NCBI RefSeq assembly: GCF_027943255.1
Contig: NC_072895.1
Span: forward strand, 26,882,001 to 26,946,000
Direction: 5' to 3'
From: Anastrepha obliqua
Taxonomy: Eukaryota; Arthropoda; Insecta; Diptera; Tephritidae
Length of the DNA: 64,000 nt
Shown: piece after piece, positions 1-10,572 of the stretch
How positions within the stretch are numbered: position 1 is the stretch's first letter
How the letters are laid out: every line of letters begins with the position of its first letter
Program-made: the position numbers and the translations under genes
The notes under the pieces: model-generated
What the model was told of the DNA's origin: nothing
Seen by the model: the letters and a program-made list of their open reading frames with translations, nothing else
Databases searched by the model: none

Positions 1-390
1 TACGTCGTCGTTTCGGTGAGCAATCTATCTCTCGTCTTGGACCAGTCGATTAGCCTCCTTTGGACTTTTATTTGTTGGAATTGGTAAAGTTTAAATGATT
101 TGTGGTTAAACCCGTCTCGATTGAGGCCGCCTCGAATGAAGCCAACTTTACTAAAGTTATTCACGAGATACCGACAGACCGACCGAAGTCCTCCAGCGAA
201 TCGCGTAGTCATTCAAAATTGGTGTGTACGGATGGCCGAATTGCGGTTCAGTTGCGCAATTGCGACCAACATTTGAAAGGGATTATCTTAAAAAAAATGT
301 CATGAATGATTCTAAACAAAAATAATCAATTTGAATTTTCGTTGTTTTCTTGCAATTTAAAACCCGATACCTCTAAATTAATCACCCTTT
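1..390 (+). mobile_element. Degenerate 3' end of a mariner-type transposase
   Basis: Read across frames, the first 300 bases resemble the end of a mariner/IS630-type transposase: a segment like GPVD-PP just before the last catalytic region, then VIHEIPTD, then a basic tail ending near KKMS. Several frame changes are needed to follow it, so it is a dead copy. The left part lies outside the window. The stretch after 305 is A/T-rich and probably the 3' untranslated end. The exact lineage is unclear; a DD41D-like or related mariner is the best guess. Confidence 0.5.
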
Positions 391-916
391 TTACGTAGGT
401 ATCTATGTATGCCCCATATAACCAAAAGTGCATATTTTTCTTGCTTCATAGAGCTTAGCTGCTGCTTCATTTCACTTTGAATTGTTTACAAACAATAGAA
501 ATACCAACGAATCTTTTGTATCTTAGATGATTTCATTGAATTTCTCCTCAATTTGTATCTGTTCTCTGTACACCCACACATACAAACATACATACAAGCA
601 TACGCAGACGTTTGTATATTCACTTTAATTACTTAAACAATGCTTCCGAATTCTTTTCAAGTGATTGACTCTTGACTTCTGCCACTACGCAAATGCCAAA
701 TGTGGCACACTACAACAACACATATAGGTCTTTGTTGCACGTAACTGTGACCCGCAAGAAGTGACTTCTTCAAGGAATTATTTTATTTGTTAAGTGTCCG
801 TAGCATTTACAAGGCTACTAAAAATTATGCGGTTCCGTTTCCTTAGTTACTTGTGGCTCAGTTACGCAGAGCTTACATAAATGCAAAGTCATTTAAGTCA
901 GAGTTTATTTTTTATA
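391..916. other. AT-rich intergenic stretch, no gene seen
   Basis: No coding pattern, RNA gene or repeat was recognised here. It holds short (CATA)-type runs near 578-600 and ordinary A/T-rich sequence. Confidence 0.5.
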
Positions 917-1965
917 TGGGTAAGACTCCGTCAGAAAATATGAGATTTGCAAGTGGTCTTTCGATTTCTTTGAAACTTTGGGAAATATTAGTTCTAGGTA
1001 AGATACATTCAAGCCTAAAAGGATTTTGAAAAATTTTCAAAATTGAGTCATCTACGCCATGTTGAATATCGGGACCGTGTTTTTTCAAAAATCAATATTT
1101 CTTGAACCGGTGGATGGATTTCAATGCAATTTACAGACAATATAGAAACAAATAAGTAGTTTAAATTAGTATTATGTAAAAAAAAAATTTCGAAATTTTG
1201 ACCAAAAAAAAGTCAAAAAATTTTTTTGAATCAATTTTTAGTTGATTTGGCCACTTTTTTAGATTTTCTGTTATACACGTAACGATTCCTTATGATTTAA
1301 CCTTTATTTTGAAAAAAAAAAATTTTATGGTGTCTATAATAGTTCTCGAGATATTGCGATTTTAGTGGAAGCGAACACCGTGAATTTCGCGGTTACGCAG
1401 CGCAGGAGTAGAAAAACGCGCACAGACCTGCAGCAGTCTGCTCCAGTCACTTCATACAGGAACACATAACGCAGCGCGAACCGTGCGTGCGTACGCGAAA
1501 GTGCGTGCGCGCTTCCACTAAAATCGCAATATCTCGAGAACTATTATAGACACCATAAAATTTTTTTTTTCAAAATAAAGGTTAAATCATAAGGAATCGT
1601 TACGTGTATAACAGAAAATCTAAAAAAGTGGCCAAATCAACTAAAAATTGATTCAAAAAAATTTTTTGACTTTTTTTTGGTCAAAATTTCGAAATTTTTT
1701 TTTTACATAATACTAATTTAAACTACTTATTTGTTTCTATATTGTCTGTAAATTGCATTGAAATCCATCCACCGGTTCAAGAAATATTGATTTTTGAAAA
1801 AACACGGTCCCGATATTCAACATGGCGTAGATGACTCAATTTTGAAAATTTTTCAAAATCCTTTTAGGCTTGAATGTATCTTACCTAGAACTAATATTTC
1901 CCAAAGTTTCAAAGAAATCGAAAGACCACTTGCAAATCTCATATTTTCTGACGGAGTCTTACCCA
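917..1965. repeat. Long foldback element: near-perfect 460-bp inverted repeat
   Basis: The sequence from about 914 to 1373 is the reverse complement of about 1510 to 1968. The only difference I found is an 11-A run on the left against a 10-T run on the right. The arms enclose a GC-rich loop of about 136 bp (1374-1509) that contains two copies of ACGCAGCGC. The outer ends read TGGGTAAGACTCC and its complement and are flanked by TA on both sides, which would suit a TA target duplication, although the palindromic end makes this ambiguous. No ORF for a transposase lies inside. The 84-residue ORF at 1794-2048 lies mostly in the right arm and is probably fortuitous. Such near-identical arms suggest a recent insertion or ongoing arm homogenisation. 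Confidence 0.9.
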
Positions 1966-2640
1966 TATTCGAAATAAAATTAATTAAAACCATACTTATT
2001 TTAAATAGGAATTCAGTTACTACTTGCTGGCTGATGAATATTCAATAAAGGGTAGGCAATTTTTTGAATAATAAAAAATATTGTTTGGTATTCCAAATCT
2101 GCCACGCATTCAGGCTTACAGATGTGGTTTCTTTTGGTGAAATTTTCGATGGCTCTTAAACATAATTGGAGTGCTCTAACTCAGCTTATTCTACTTTTTA
2201 ATGCTCTGGTTTGTCCACTTATCTCTATCTTTGTGTTGGTTCTACAGGCACCAAGCGCGGATGTTTCTGTTGGTCAAATTTGTTGTTGCCAAAAATCGTG
2301 CGGTTATTATTTCCAGGAATTTCGTCTGCAATGAATTCATTGTTTCTTTACTCTCTGCGAAGCATTTGGCATCATATTTTTTAACAACATCTCTGGTTAT
2401 TTATTTTTATTTAATTTATTTATTTCGATGTATTCAGTCTATGACATGAACATCTTACGGACCAGGATTATACAATTTTACCTAAATAAAAACTTCCCTA
2501 AAAGGGCAATCGAAACTATCGGGACAGCTCGTCAATGGCACATTTAAAACTAGGTGTTGGAGTTGAAAAGTCATTAATTACATTTAATAGAATTTACATA
2601 TCGTAAATATCCATACCATCAGCACTAAGAGAAAGAAATT
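1966..2640. other. Intergenic, no recognised gene
   Basis: Two overlapping ORFs (2122-2334 and 2201-2449) are hydrophobic, short and without recognisable domains. A/T-rich composition explains them. No repeat family was identified. Confidence 0.4.
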
Positions 2641-3830
2641 CCTACAAGTGAATCATTGAAAGTATTGCCCATCCCTGGCTACTACTTTTCCCATCTTTCT
2701 GGTAGATCTCGTATACCGTCGGGGTAAAACTGTTCATCTTTTGAGACTATCAACGGATCAAGCCTATTTTTGATGTCTTCATATGAATGGAACTGCTGGT
2801 CAGCTGGACTATGTGCCATCGATCGGAAAGGTGATAATCGCACGACGCAATATCTGGAGAATATGGCGGGTGGGCTAGGATTTCCCATTTCAGTGTTTCC
2901 AGGTGGGTTTTAACGGGTTTGGCGACGTGAGGTCGAACGTTGTCATGCTGTAGAATCACTTTTTCATGCCTCTCCGCGTATTTCGGCCGCTTCTCGCGAA
3001 GCGCTCGGCTCAATTGAAGTCGATACCGATCCCCAGTGTTGGTTTCGCTTGGTTTTAACAGTTCATAATAAATAACACCAACTTGGTCCAACCAAATACA
3101 TAGCATAACCTTCGCAGGGTGATTATTCGGCCGAGCCTACGACGTAGAAGCATGACCGGGCAGTCCTCATGACGTTCTTTTCTTTGGATTGCTATAATGA
3201 ATCCATTTTTCGTCACCCGTCACAATGCAATGCAGAAAACCCTTCCTTGTTTGCCGCTGGAGCAGTTGTTCACAGGCGAATAAGAGACGTTCAACATCCC
3301 TTGGTTTTAACTCATAAGGAACCCAAGTCCCATGTTTCTAAATTATTCCCCAATCATGCAATCGCTTGGGAATGGATTGGCGGGTTACTCTTAATATTGA
3401 AGCAAGCTTTTCTTGCGTTTGACACGGATCCTCATTGAGCAATGCCTCCAATTCAACGAAGGTTCGGCCTTCCTTCACGCGGACGGACGTCAACATTAAA
3501 ATCACCGTAGTTGAAGCGACGGAGCTATACTCGGCACGTTGTTTCACTTAAAGCAGCTTCTCCATAAACTTTTTGTAGCTCTCGATGCGCTTCAGCCGCC
3601 GTTTTTTTCGAATGAAAGTGGAAAATCAACACTATTTGGCACAAAATCAGACATTTTCACAAAACCAAAAGTGTAAGATATCAAAACACAATCACTAATG
3701 TGTCGAAGCAGTTTGTTTACCATATGTCTAAGCTTGGTTTATAACGTTGAGGTTATGTTAGAATCGACTAGCACACACTGCTGGCGACATCTATTGACAA
3801 ACAGCGGGAACTTAGTTGCGCACCTCGATA
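2641..3830 (-). mobile_element. Broken mauritiana-type mariner (DD34D)
   Basis: Minus-strand fragments at 2682-2888, 2750-3106 and 3338-3547 match, in order, parts of the better preserved mariner at 40014-41271. They include LDQVGVIYYELLKPSET, the second catalytic block ILQHDNVRPHVAK and PPYSPDIA. The fragments lie in different frames, so the transposase is inactivated by several indels. The 5' end of the transposase lies near 3655. The sequence near 3800-3830 (GGGAACTTAGTTGCG on plus) resembles a mariner terminal repeat. I could not find a matching left terminal repeat. Confidence 0.85.
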
Positions 3831-3989
3831 ACGCAATCCGCATAAACGCATTTCAAATTGTAATTTGAATGAATGATATTTTCAATTGAGCCGATCGACT
3901 CGAATTGTTCGATTAATTTTCTTACCCGATCTCAACGGAATTTTGTAAATTTGAGAATATGTGTTTTAAGGCTGCGTCATTTTCGTAGA

Positions 3990-4803
3990 TGGAGAGTCAC
4001 CAGCGAACTATGACAGGGGGTAGGCAGGTAGGTGAAATGGCTGAAGTACCATTATGATGCCATTATGAGATCTCCAACAGGCAGATATCTACAGCCAGCC
4101 AGAGGTGTCTATGTTATGAAGAGGATTGATGGGATTTAGGTCGATGAAAGGAGTACCCACTGACCTTAACCGTGTAGCTACCAAGCCCGGACATTTACAG
4201 ATAAAGTGCTCCATAGTCTACTTCTCTGAAAGCTCCGCACAGCTTCTGTAATAGAGGTTAATTGGTAACCCTAGCTTTTCCGCGTATATTCCGATCGTCC
4301 AATGACCGCTAAACACAGCTACGAGTATAGAAAATGAATGGCGTGGAGTCCCTAGGACTTTCTGAGCTCTCCGTCTACTGTACTGGGTCCAAAGGGTTTT
4401 CGAAATAGCATATGAAGAAATTGAGCTCCATCTTTTCTGCCCCTTCCTGAGAAATAAGTTTTGCAATTCCACTTTAACAACAGTCGAGGGGATGCCGATG
4501 AACGGGGAGGAGGTCTCTGAAACCAATTCAGTCACCTTTCTGACAAGCTCATCAGCAATCTCATTTCTCTCCCATGTTCCCATGTCCTGGAATCCAGATC
4601 AGACAAATCTTACCTGGACATCCAAGAGGTTTGATCTTCTCATTAGAGGATCTGCACCATGGCGTCGTTAGTGCCTTGATGGGGGCATGACTATCGGAAA
4701 AAATGTTAATATCTCCCTCGCTCCCTCGTTCTCTATGCATTTTGCACGCCTCCAGAATCGCAAACACTTCTACCTGAAAAACACTGCCTATGGCGGTTGT
4801 CAA
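3990..4803 (-). mobile_element. 3' end of a non-LTR retrotransposon with RNase H
   Basis: Minus-strand ORFs 4561-4803 and 4218-4583 continue each other after a frame change. The first has an RNase H pattern: EVFAILEA, then the FSDSHAPIKAL block, then LIWIPGHGNMGE. The second starts at NEIADELVRK and runs into the C-terminal domain (GHWTIGIYAEKLGL and YRSCAELSEK). A close relative lies on the plus strand at 42945-44735, and both end in the same tail (GGTAGGCAGGTAGGTGAAATGG in this copy). This is a 5'-truncated copy of an RNase H-bearing non-LTR clade (I/R1/LOA type). The host function is none. Confidence 0.8.
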
Positions 4804-5815
4804 TACAGAAATCTACTAATAAAAAGACTCGAACTTGAAAGTCTCTAAAACTGGACTTTTACTTAACAGAAGCTCACTCGATCGAATTCCCTTCCGGGCT
4901 TAATAGGAATTATTATTTTCTTATTGGTCACTCATCAAGTCCAAGACAGCGAAATTAGTATTCATTCGTAGTGTAATAAAATATTTTTTATTATTATTAT
5001 TATTTACATGAGAACTAATAATAAATAATTAATCCACTAAAGATAAGCGCCGACTACCAAGGCCTTCGGGGCTAAAAGTATAGCAAAATCTTGTATGAGT
5101 ATTCTCTTAGAAGATGCTCTCTTTAGCCTCCCAAACGTAGGCTGTATATTCGAAATAGTTTGAAACAACAATTTCAGGTAATTTATTGCTGCGCACGTCA
5201 AGCCATATAAATATTCTCAAATAAAGAAATGATTGATTTTGTCTGAGTGTTTGTACGGTAATTGAGTAAGAAAGCTGAAAACTTGATCAAGAGCTCTTAA
5301 GCTTTTTGTTATTACTTGTGTAGGAATAAACTCTCGTAAATGTCTATGGCAAAAACAAAATTAGGCCACACTCATTAAGCACTTAGAGCGCACGTATAGT
5401 CGCATGTTATGTGTACTCGTGTGTGTGTGTGCTCGTATATGTAACCGCGTGTGTTTAATTGCGTTGAGAGTATTTAGCAATCATTGACAATATCGGTTAT
5501 CCCGAACATTTCGAATAGGTATGCATATATGGGGTGGTTTTTAAGAACTTTGGTATGGAAAATGATAATGCAAAACAGAAATATTTTTGGAATGATTTTT
5601 TTTTTATTAGAAGCTTTAATAATAATCTAAATATAAAAACAAGCCTGGAAGAGCTCATAAGCCCGGACGCATATAGAGAAGCCATATACACAAGAAGACT
5701 ACGAAGAACAAAGCCTGGAGACTCAGTGGCCAACGCGTCAGAGTTATGTTGTAAAATTTTAATTAAAAAAATATTAGTTGTTTGCTTTGCTAGGTGCAAT
5801 ACTATGAAATTTTAA
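4804..5815. other. Intergenic stretch, no supported gene
   Basis: It holds a TTATTATTATTA run near 4987 and a (GT)n run near 5411-5430. The overlapping ORFs at 5497-5815 on both strands have no recognisable domain and look like chance ORFs. Confidence 0.4.
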
Positions 5816-6135
5816 GCTATTTTAAGCTTGTTAAGTTTCAAAAAAAAAAAATTACAATATTATCTGATACAAATTTTTTAACAATTTTTGACTTTTTCCA
5901 ATAAATTTGGCTGCATGGTGTCAATGGTGGCTTGAGGTATTGGCTTCCACTGCTTCAAGAGTTGCTCGTTTGCCGACATAAAACATAAATTATTTAACAT
6001 AGGTCCGTAAAACGTAATCCAGCGGCGTTAAATCGCACGAACGAGTGAGCCCGTGACAAAAGAAACAAAAAATTGCTCACCAGGTCGATTATTTTGACCG
6101 TGAAATAGACGAAGTGCTCTATGAACTTCGCGGAA
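5816..6135 (-). mobile_element. Remnant of a DD41D (rosa-like) mariner
   Basis: On the minus strand, about 6005-6050 decodes to SCDLTPLDYVLRT, the motif around the last catalytic aspartate of DD41D mariners. Further downstream on that strand (5880-5960) the peptide reads EQLLKQWKPIPQATIDTM with frame breaks. No long ORF survives and no terminal repeats were found. It is an old fragment lying just outside the TTAA-flanked element that begins at 6191. Confidence 0.55.
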
Positions 6136-6875
6136 AGAGTAATTTTAATAAGTAAATTTAACCAATTTCGCAGGGTTGTTCTGACGTTAAGGGGACAGAT
6201 ACCTGTAAACGGCTATATTTTCCCTGATTTTCATTAAAATTATTTAAAATGAAGAAGTTAATATATTTTTTTCAAAATTCGCATACAGTTTATTTATACA
6301 TTAAAATAATATAAAAATTTTTTTTAATCATTTAAAATGGCGGATGTACGATCAATTATTCCAGGAAGGTCGCAGCGAGGCTTCTGAATACAAAAAACCA
6401 ATTTTTGTTTGTTTATTAATGTCATAATTTCTATATGAATTAAACAAAAATGAAAAAAAAAATTGCGGAATAAAATGCTTAAAAAACAATGAATTTTGGG
6501 CCGAATTTTCCTACTATTTTTGCTTGGAAAAAATTATTTTTTCGAAAAATTTTCGAAATTGTTTATGTGAATTTAATCATGTGTAATCATTTAATGTAAT
6601 CATTTAATATAATCATTTAATGTGAAGTACTATCATAAAAAAGAAATGTGCAAAATTTCAGGAAGATCGCTCAATAACTTTTCGAGCTATCGTTTACGCC
6701 AATTCGAAAAATATAGTTTTGAGAAAAACGCGTCTAAAGTTTGAATACATGAAAATTCCTCTCCCAGCTCTCGAACGCAAAGAATAGAGTCGTCACGATT
6801 GACGATCTATAATATAAGACATACTTAAATTTACGTTCTAAAATTTTTTTTTTTACATATTCTTAAAGGATAATA

Positions 6876-7805
6876 AAGGGTGTTTTTTTTAGAGGTTAGG
6901 TTTTCAAGATGAAATAAAACGTATATAATTTAATGTTATGGCCAAGAATTTAGCTTTATTATAAAGATAAGGGTTTGCCATTATGTTTTAAAAATGATTT
7001 CGGGCAAGTGGCCGCCGCGGCTGGCTCGAATAAATTCCCGTCGAGAGGCCCAATTTTCGACCACTTTTTGCAGCAATTGGGGCCGTATGTCAGCAATAAC
7101 GCGCCGAATATTCTCTTCCAAGACGTCAATCGTCTCGGGCCTATCTGCGTAGACAAGCGACTTCACATAGCCCCACAAGAAATAGTCCAGCGGTGTTATA
7201 TCGCACGATCTTGGAGGCCACGCCACAGGTCCACGGCGCGAGATAATGCGCTCACCAAAAGTTTCCTTCAATAAATCGATTGTTGCGTTGGCTGTATGGC
7301 ATGTAGCGCCGTCTTGTTGGAACCAAAGGTCGTCCACATCAACATCGTCCAATTCAGGCACGAAAAAGTCATTAATCATGGCTCTATAGCGCTCTCCATT
7401 GACTGTGACATTATGGCCGGCTTCATTTTTAAAGAAATATGGACCAATGATTCCCTCTGCCCATAGAGCACACCAAACAGTGACTTTTTGAGGATGTAAC
7501 GGCGTCTCAGCAATGGCTTGTGGATTATGTTCACTCCAAATGCGCCAATTTTGCTTATTGACATACCCATTCAACCAAAAGTGAGCTTCATCGCTGAACA
7601 AAATTTTCTTGTGATGCGTCGCGCGAACCGAACCATTATTTTCGTAATAAATTTGCACGATTTGCAAACGTTGTTCAGGTGTAAGTCTATTCATTATGAA
7701 ATGGCAAACCAAACTGAGCATAAATCAAGTGACAGCTGTCAAAAAGACCATCTACGAAAAAAGTAGTGCCAACTTGAAAACCTAACCTCTAAAAAAAACA
7801 CCCTT
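6876..7805 (-). mobile_element. Nested DD41D mariner with an internal deletion
   Basis: Identical inverted ends of 38 bp lie at 6871-6908 and 7773-7810, beginning TAATAAAGGGTG and ending in TTTTCAAG. They include the TA target site. The element is about 930 bp, against about 1.3 kb for a full mariner. It encodes a single open transposase frame on the minus strand (6981-7721). It sits inside the TTAA-flanked element 6191-7858, so it inserted later. Confidence 0.9.
6981..7721 (-). pseudogene. Internally deleted DD41D mariner transposase
   Basis: The frame is open for 246 codons. The natural start is probably the methionine at about 7694 (MNRLTPEQRLQIVQIYYE). After NNGSVRAT it jumps straight to HHKKILFSDEAHF, so about 90-120 residues of the usual region between the first helix-turn-helix and the first catalytic aspartate are missing, without breaking the frame. 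The DDE part is preserved: FSDEAHF, FQQDGATCH and TPLDYFLWG, with 41 residues between the second and third aspartates. The C-terminus ends at EIIFKT. It would have lost the second DNA-binding domain and so should be inactive alone. Confidence 0.85.
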
Positions 7806-7858
7806 TATTAACATTTTATGAAAAAAAAATGAAAATTTTTTTTTTCGAAATTTTCCCC

Positions 7859-9490
7859 TTAAGCGATTCATGATGACTTGTGAATCCTTACTGAGCAGAA
7901 ATGTCATAGTTGTGGATATCGATAGTTCTCATGCCGCTAAAAAACACACCCGATACTTGCCCTAACCCTATTCCTACGATTTTTTCTCATATTTATTTAA
8001 AAAAATTTTAGTATTTAAAAAAAATTTAAGTTTGAACTACAACAAAAAATATGAAGCGCAAATTTGAAACCTTGTACATTTTTTAAAACTTTTAACTTTC
8101 TAACCAGAATTTTCAAAAATTTTCTGGGTATACAATTTTTTAGCCCATTGCATAACCCAATTTTTAGCCCATAGCAGACTATTGATTTTCGACGATTTGT
8201 TGATGATTTTTCGGTGAGGTATCACGCCTATTCTTCCATGTCAAGTAGATGCTCGAATGTTTTATATGGGCGAAAAGGTTTAGCACCGTCAATAAAATCA
8301 AAATTGATAGTTTTTTTTTTTAATTTGGTTAGCTCAAAATCGATTTTAGGGCAATGCCTTGGACTTGGACTCCATTTTTTTTTTAATAATTTCACGTAGA
8401 ATCCGGGTCTGCTAGGAACGGTGTGGAATAATGTGTATTTATGCATATTTATGCGTTGCTTTTTTGTTTTATAAATTTGTATCATCCCTACTAAGTGCAC
8501 ACTTGTTTCTGCTTCTATGCGCATTAATTGCAAACTTTTTTGATTGGCCTCAAATTCTTACTTTGCAAATTATTATTTCTCTTTTTTCGCGAGCCTCATT
8601 AATTAAGCCACAAATAATTGGAAGTGACTGTGCTGGACAACTCATATGAATACTCATTTAAATTGAGTAGTTGCTACTCCGATTCATATAATTTGACGTA
8701 CATATTTAAGTACGCAATTGTGACTGCTTTCATATAATTGACCAACTCAAGCACACGAGGATGGATGAGTAAGCCTCTGAAAATTGAAATATGGAGGGCC
8801 AAAAAGTGTTTTAATTTTTTTACTTTAATTTTTTTTAATTTATATTTTCATTTTTCTCGCTTTGTTCTTCATTCACCGTTTCTAAAATTTGTTTTGCCTT
8901 CCAAATACTACGATTTTCCGAGGCGCTCAAAACAGGCATTTGTTTCATCGACGACGACCCCATTCAATCTTTATCGCTAAGCAAATTCTTCATATCCGAA
9001 AAGAGGATATGATCACTTGACATAAATATTTTATCAGTAGACTTAATTTTGCATGGAAGCTGTAAAAATGAAGTGTCTGCTAATGAAATAGTTTACACGC
9101 CCTAATGAGTGAATAAATTCTATGAATGACTTGCAATGCATGCATACATACATACATACATATACATATCTATAATCGTATGCAAATTAATGTAATTGCA
9201 CTTAAAAAACTTTCAGCTAATAAATGTATAGGTCAAGCCGATTATCTTTTATGTACTTACATTTTTTTATTAACAAATAGCAAACGCGAAAATTTTATTT
9301 CAATGAAGATTTCGGGGTATGTCGACAATATTTGGCCGATTCTAAATAAAGGCAAAGGATGGGTTTGTGTTTAAATTCGTTATAAATTAATTTATTTCAA
9401 TAAAGTGCCTCTGTGTTTAAGTGGAGTGTGTTGAGCAGACGATTGGGAAAAATTAGTCATCAAATTTTGCTTTTGAATAACTGTTTTATA
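7859..9490. other. AT-rich intergenic stretch, no supported gene
   Basis: ORFs at 8214-8399, 8228-8533, 8431-8649, 8738-8980 and 9126-9374 have no recognisable domain and A/T-biased residue content. A (CATA)n microsatellite lies at about 9143-9162. No transposon ends were identified here. Confidence 0.4.
9143..9162. repeat. (CATA)n microsatellite
   Basis: About five copies of a CATA unit, the same type of microsatellite found elsewhere in this window. Confidence 0.8.
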
Positions 9491-10572
9491 ACAGGGTCCG
9501 GCACTCCAAGTGTAACCAATTAAAAAGGCCTTAAATTTGGAAAATTACTTTTATTCAATTCAAAGTAAAAAATGTGTGAAAATAATACAAAATTAAGAAT
9601 CAAATTACTTTTGCTCGATATGACCACATTTTGCCTCGACTATAGCCTTGTTGTTATTGTTGAAGTAGTTGAGTATTTCCCCTGAAATAATCTTAATTAA
9701 TGACCAGCACCATTTTACCACTGTCTCGCGTGATGATGTCTTTTTTTGTTTTTTTGTTTGCTTCCAAGTCAGATCAATTTATTGAGATCCAAGCATAACA
9801 GCAAATTCTTTATGTCGATGTCTGAAATCTCACTTATTTGCTGCAAGAAAGGCTTACTGAAGGTGCTGCCTCCTGGTGGCCAATCGATGACTCAAATTCT
9901 CGTATAAACGGTCGGTCAAATAAACCCTTTGGTTTTAGGAATTTAGGAATTGCTCGATTTGAAAAATTGTCTCGTCAGAAAACACATTCAGAAATTGACC
10001 GCTTTCGTCCAAGCGAAGCAACTCCTTCACTCTCTCAAATCTGACTTGTTGCTGCTTTGGTGTGAGATCATGCGCCTTTTGGATCTTGTAAGGCTTGGTT
10101 TTGAGAACCTTTTTTCAGTATGCGGCGGATGCTAAGGTCAGATATTTTCAGTTCTTTCGCCATTTGATTGGCACTTCGTCGGGGATTTCGCTCAAGTCGC
10201 TTCTTCACTTTTCGAACCATTTCACGTGACGTTGCAGTCTTTTGATTATCACCTCCATGACGTTTCGCTATGCTACCAGTGTCATAGCAACGAGTAATGG
10301 TGCGATAATCAAAAATTCATTTACTTTGAGGTGCTCGAGCTCACGAACAATCGCTGGTTCTGATTTACCAGCCAAATGTAATGCAATCGCACTATTGCGT
10401 TTGAAATCCATTACAGATTTTCTTTTTTCGCGTTTACTCTCAGCGAAATGCTTTCGCACGCTTGTAAACAATACTCTGGACTGTCATTTAGCCAACCAAC
10501 AGTCAGCCGATGCCCGTGCATCAGCTGCGAGAGCGGTCTGAAGTTGGTTACACTTTGAGTGCCGGACCCTGT
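9491..10572 (-). mobile_element. Degenerate Tc1/mariner-superfamily element
   Basis: Inverted ends about 25 bp long are seen: ACAGGGTCCGGCACTCCAAG at 9491 and its near complement at 10548-10572. A TA precedes the left end. On the minus strand, pieces of an N-terminal transposase can be read: ALHLAGKSEPAIVREL (10268-10471), and in other frames ERNPRRSANQMAKELKIS and RRILK. The frame is broken many times. The last catalytic block was not found. The N-terminal wording resembles maT-like (DD37D) transposases, but this is uncertain. Confidence 0.7.

Larger units (their letters stand above)
6191..7858. mobile_element. TTAA-flanked non-autonomous element, host of a nested mariner
   Basis: The element begins TTAA-GGGGACAGAT (TTAA at 6187-6190) and ends TTTTCCCC-TTAA (TTAA at 7859-7862). 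TTAA target duplications with GGGGA ends are the hallmark of piggyBac-like DNA transposons. The terminal similarity is short (GGGGACA against GGGGAAA), so assignment to piggyBac is tentative. Without the nested mariner at 6876-7805 it would be about 740 bp of A/T-rich sequence with no transposase. A short tandem repeat of an ATCATTTAAT-type unit lies at about 6571-6620. Confidence 0.5.

Noticed and set aside
1794..2048. 84-codon ORF partly in the right arm of the palindrome
   Set aside because: Its codons follow a repeat arm and it has no domain; a protein from a palindrome arm is unlikely.
5497..5815. Overlapping ORFs on both strands (about 100 codons)
   Set aside because: They have no domain, lie fully antisense to each other and have an A/T-biased composition. 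They look like chance ORFs.
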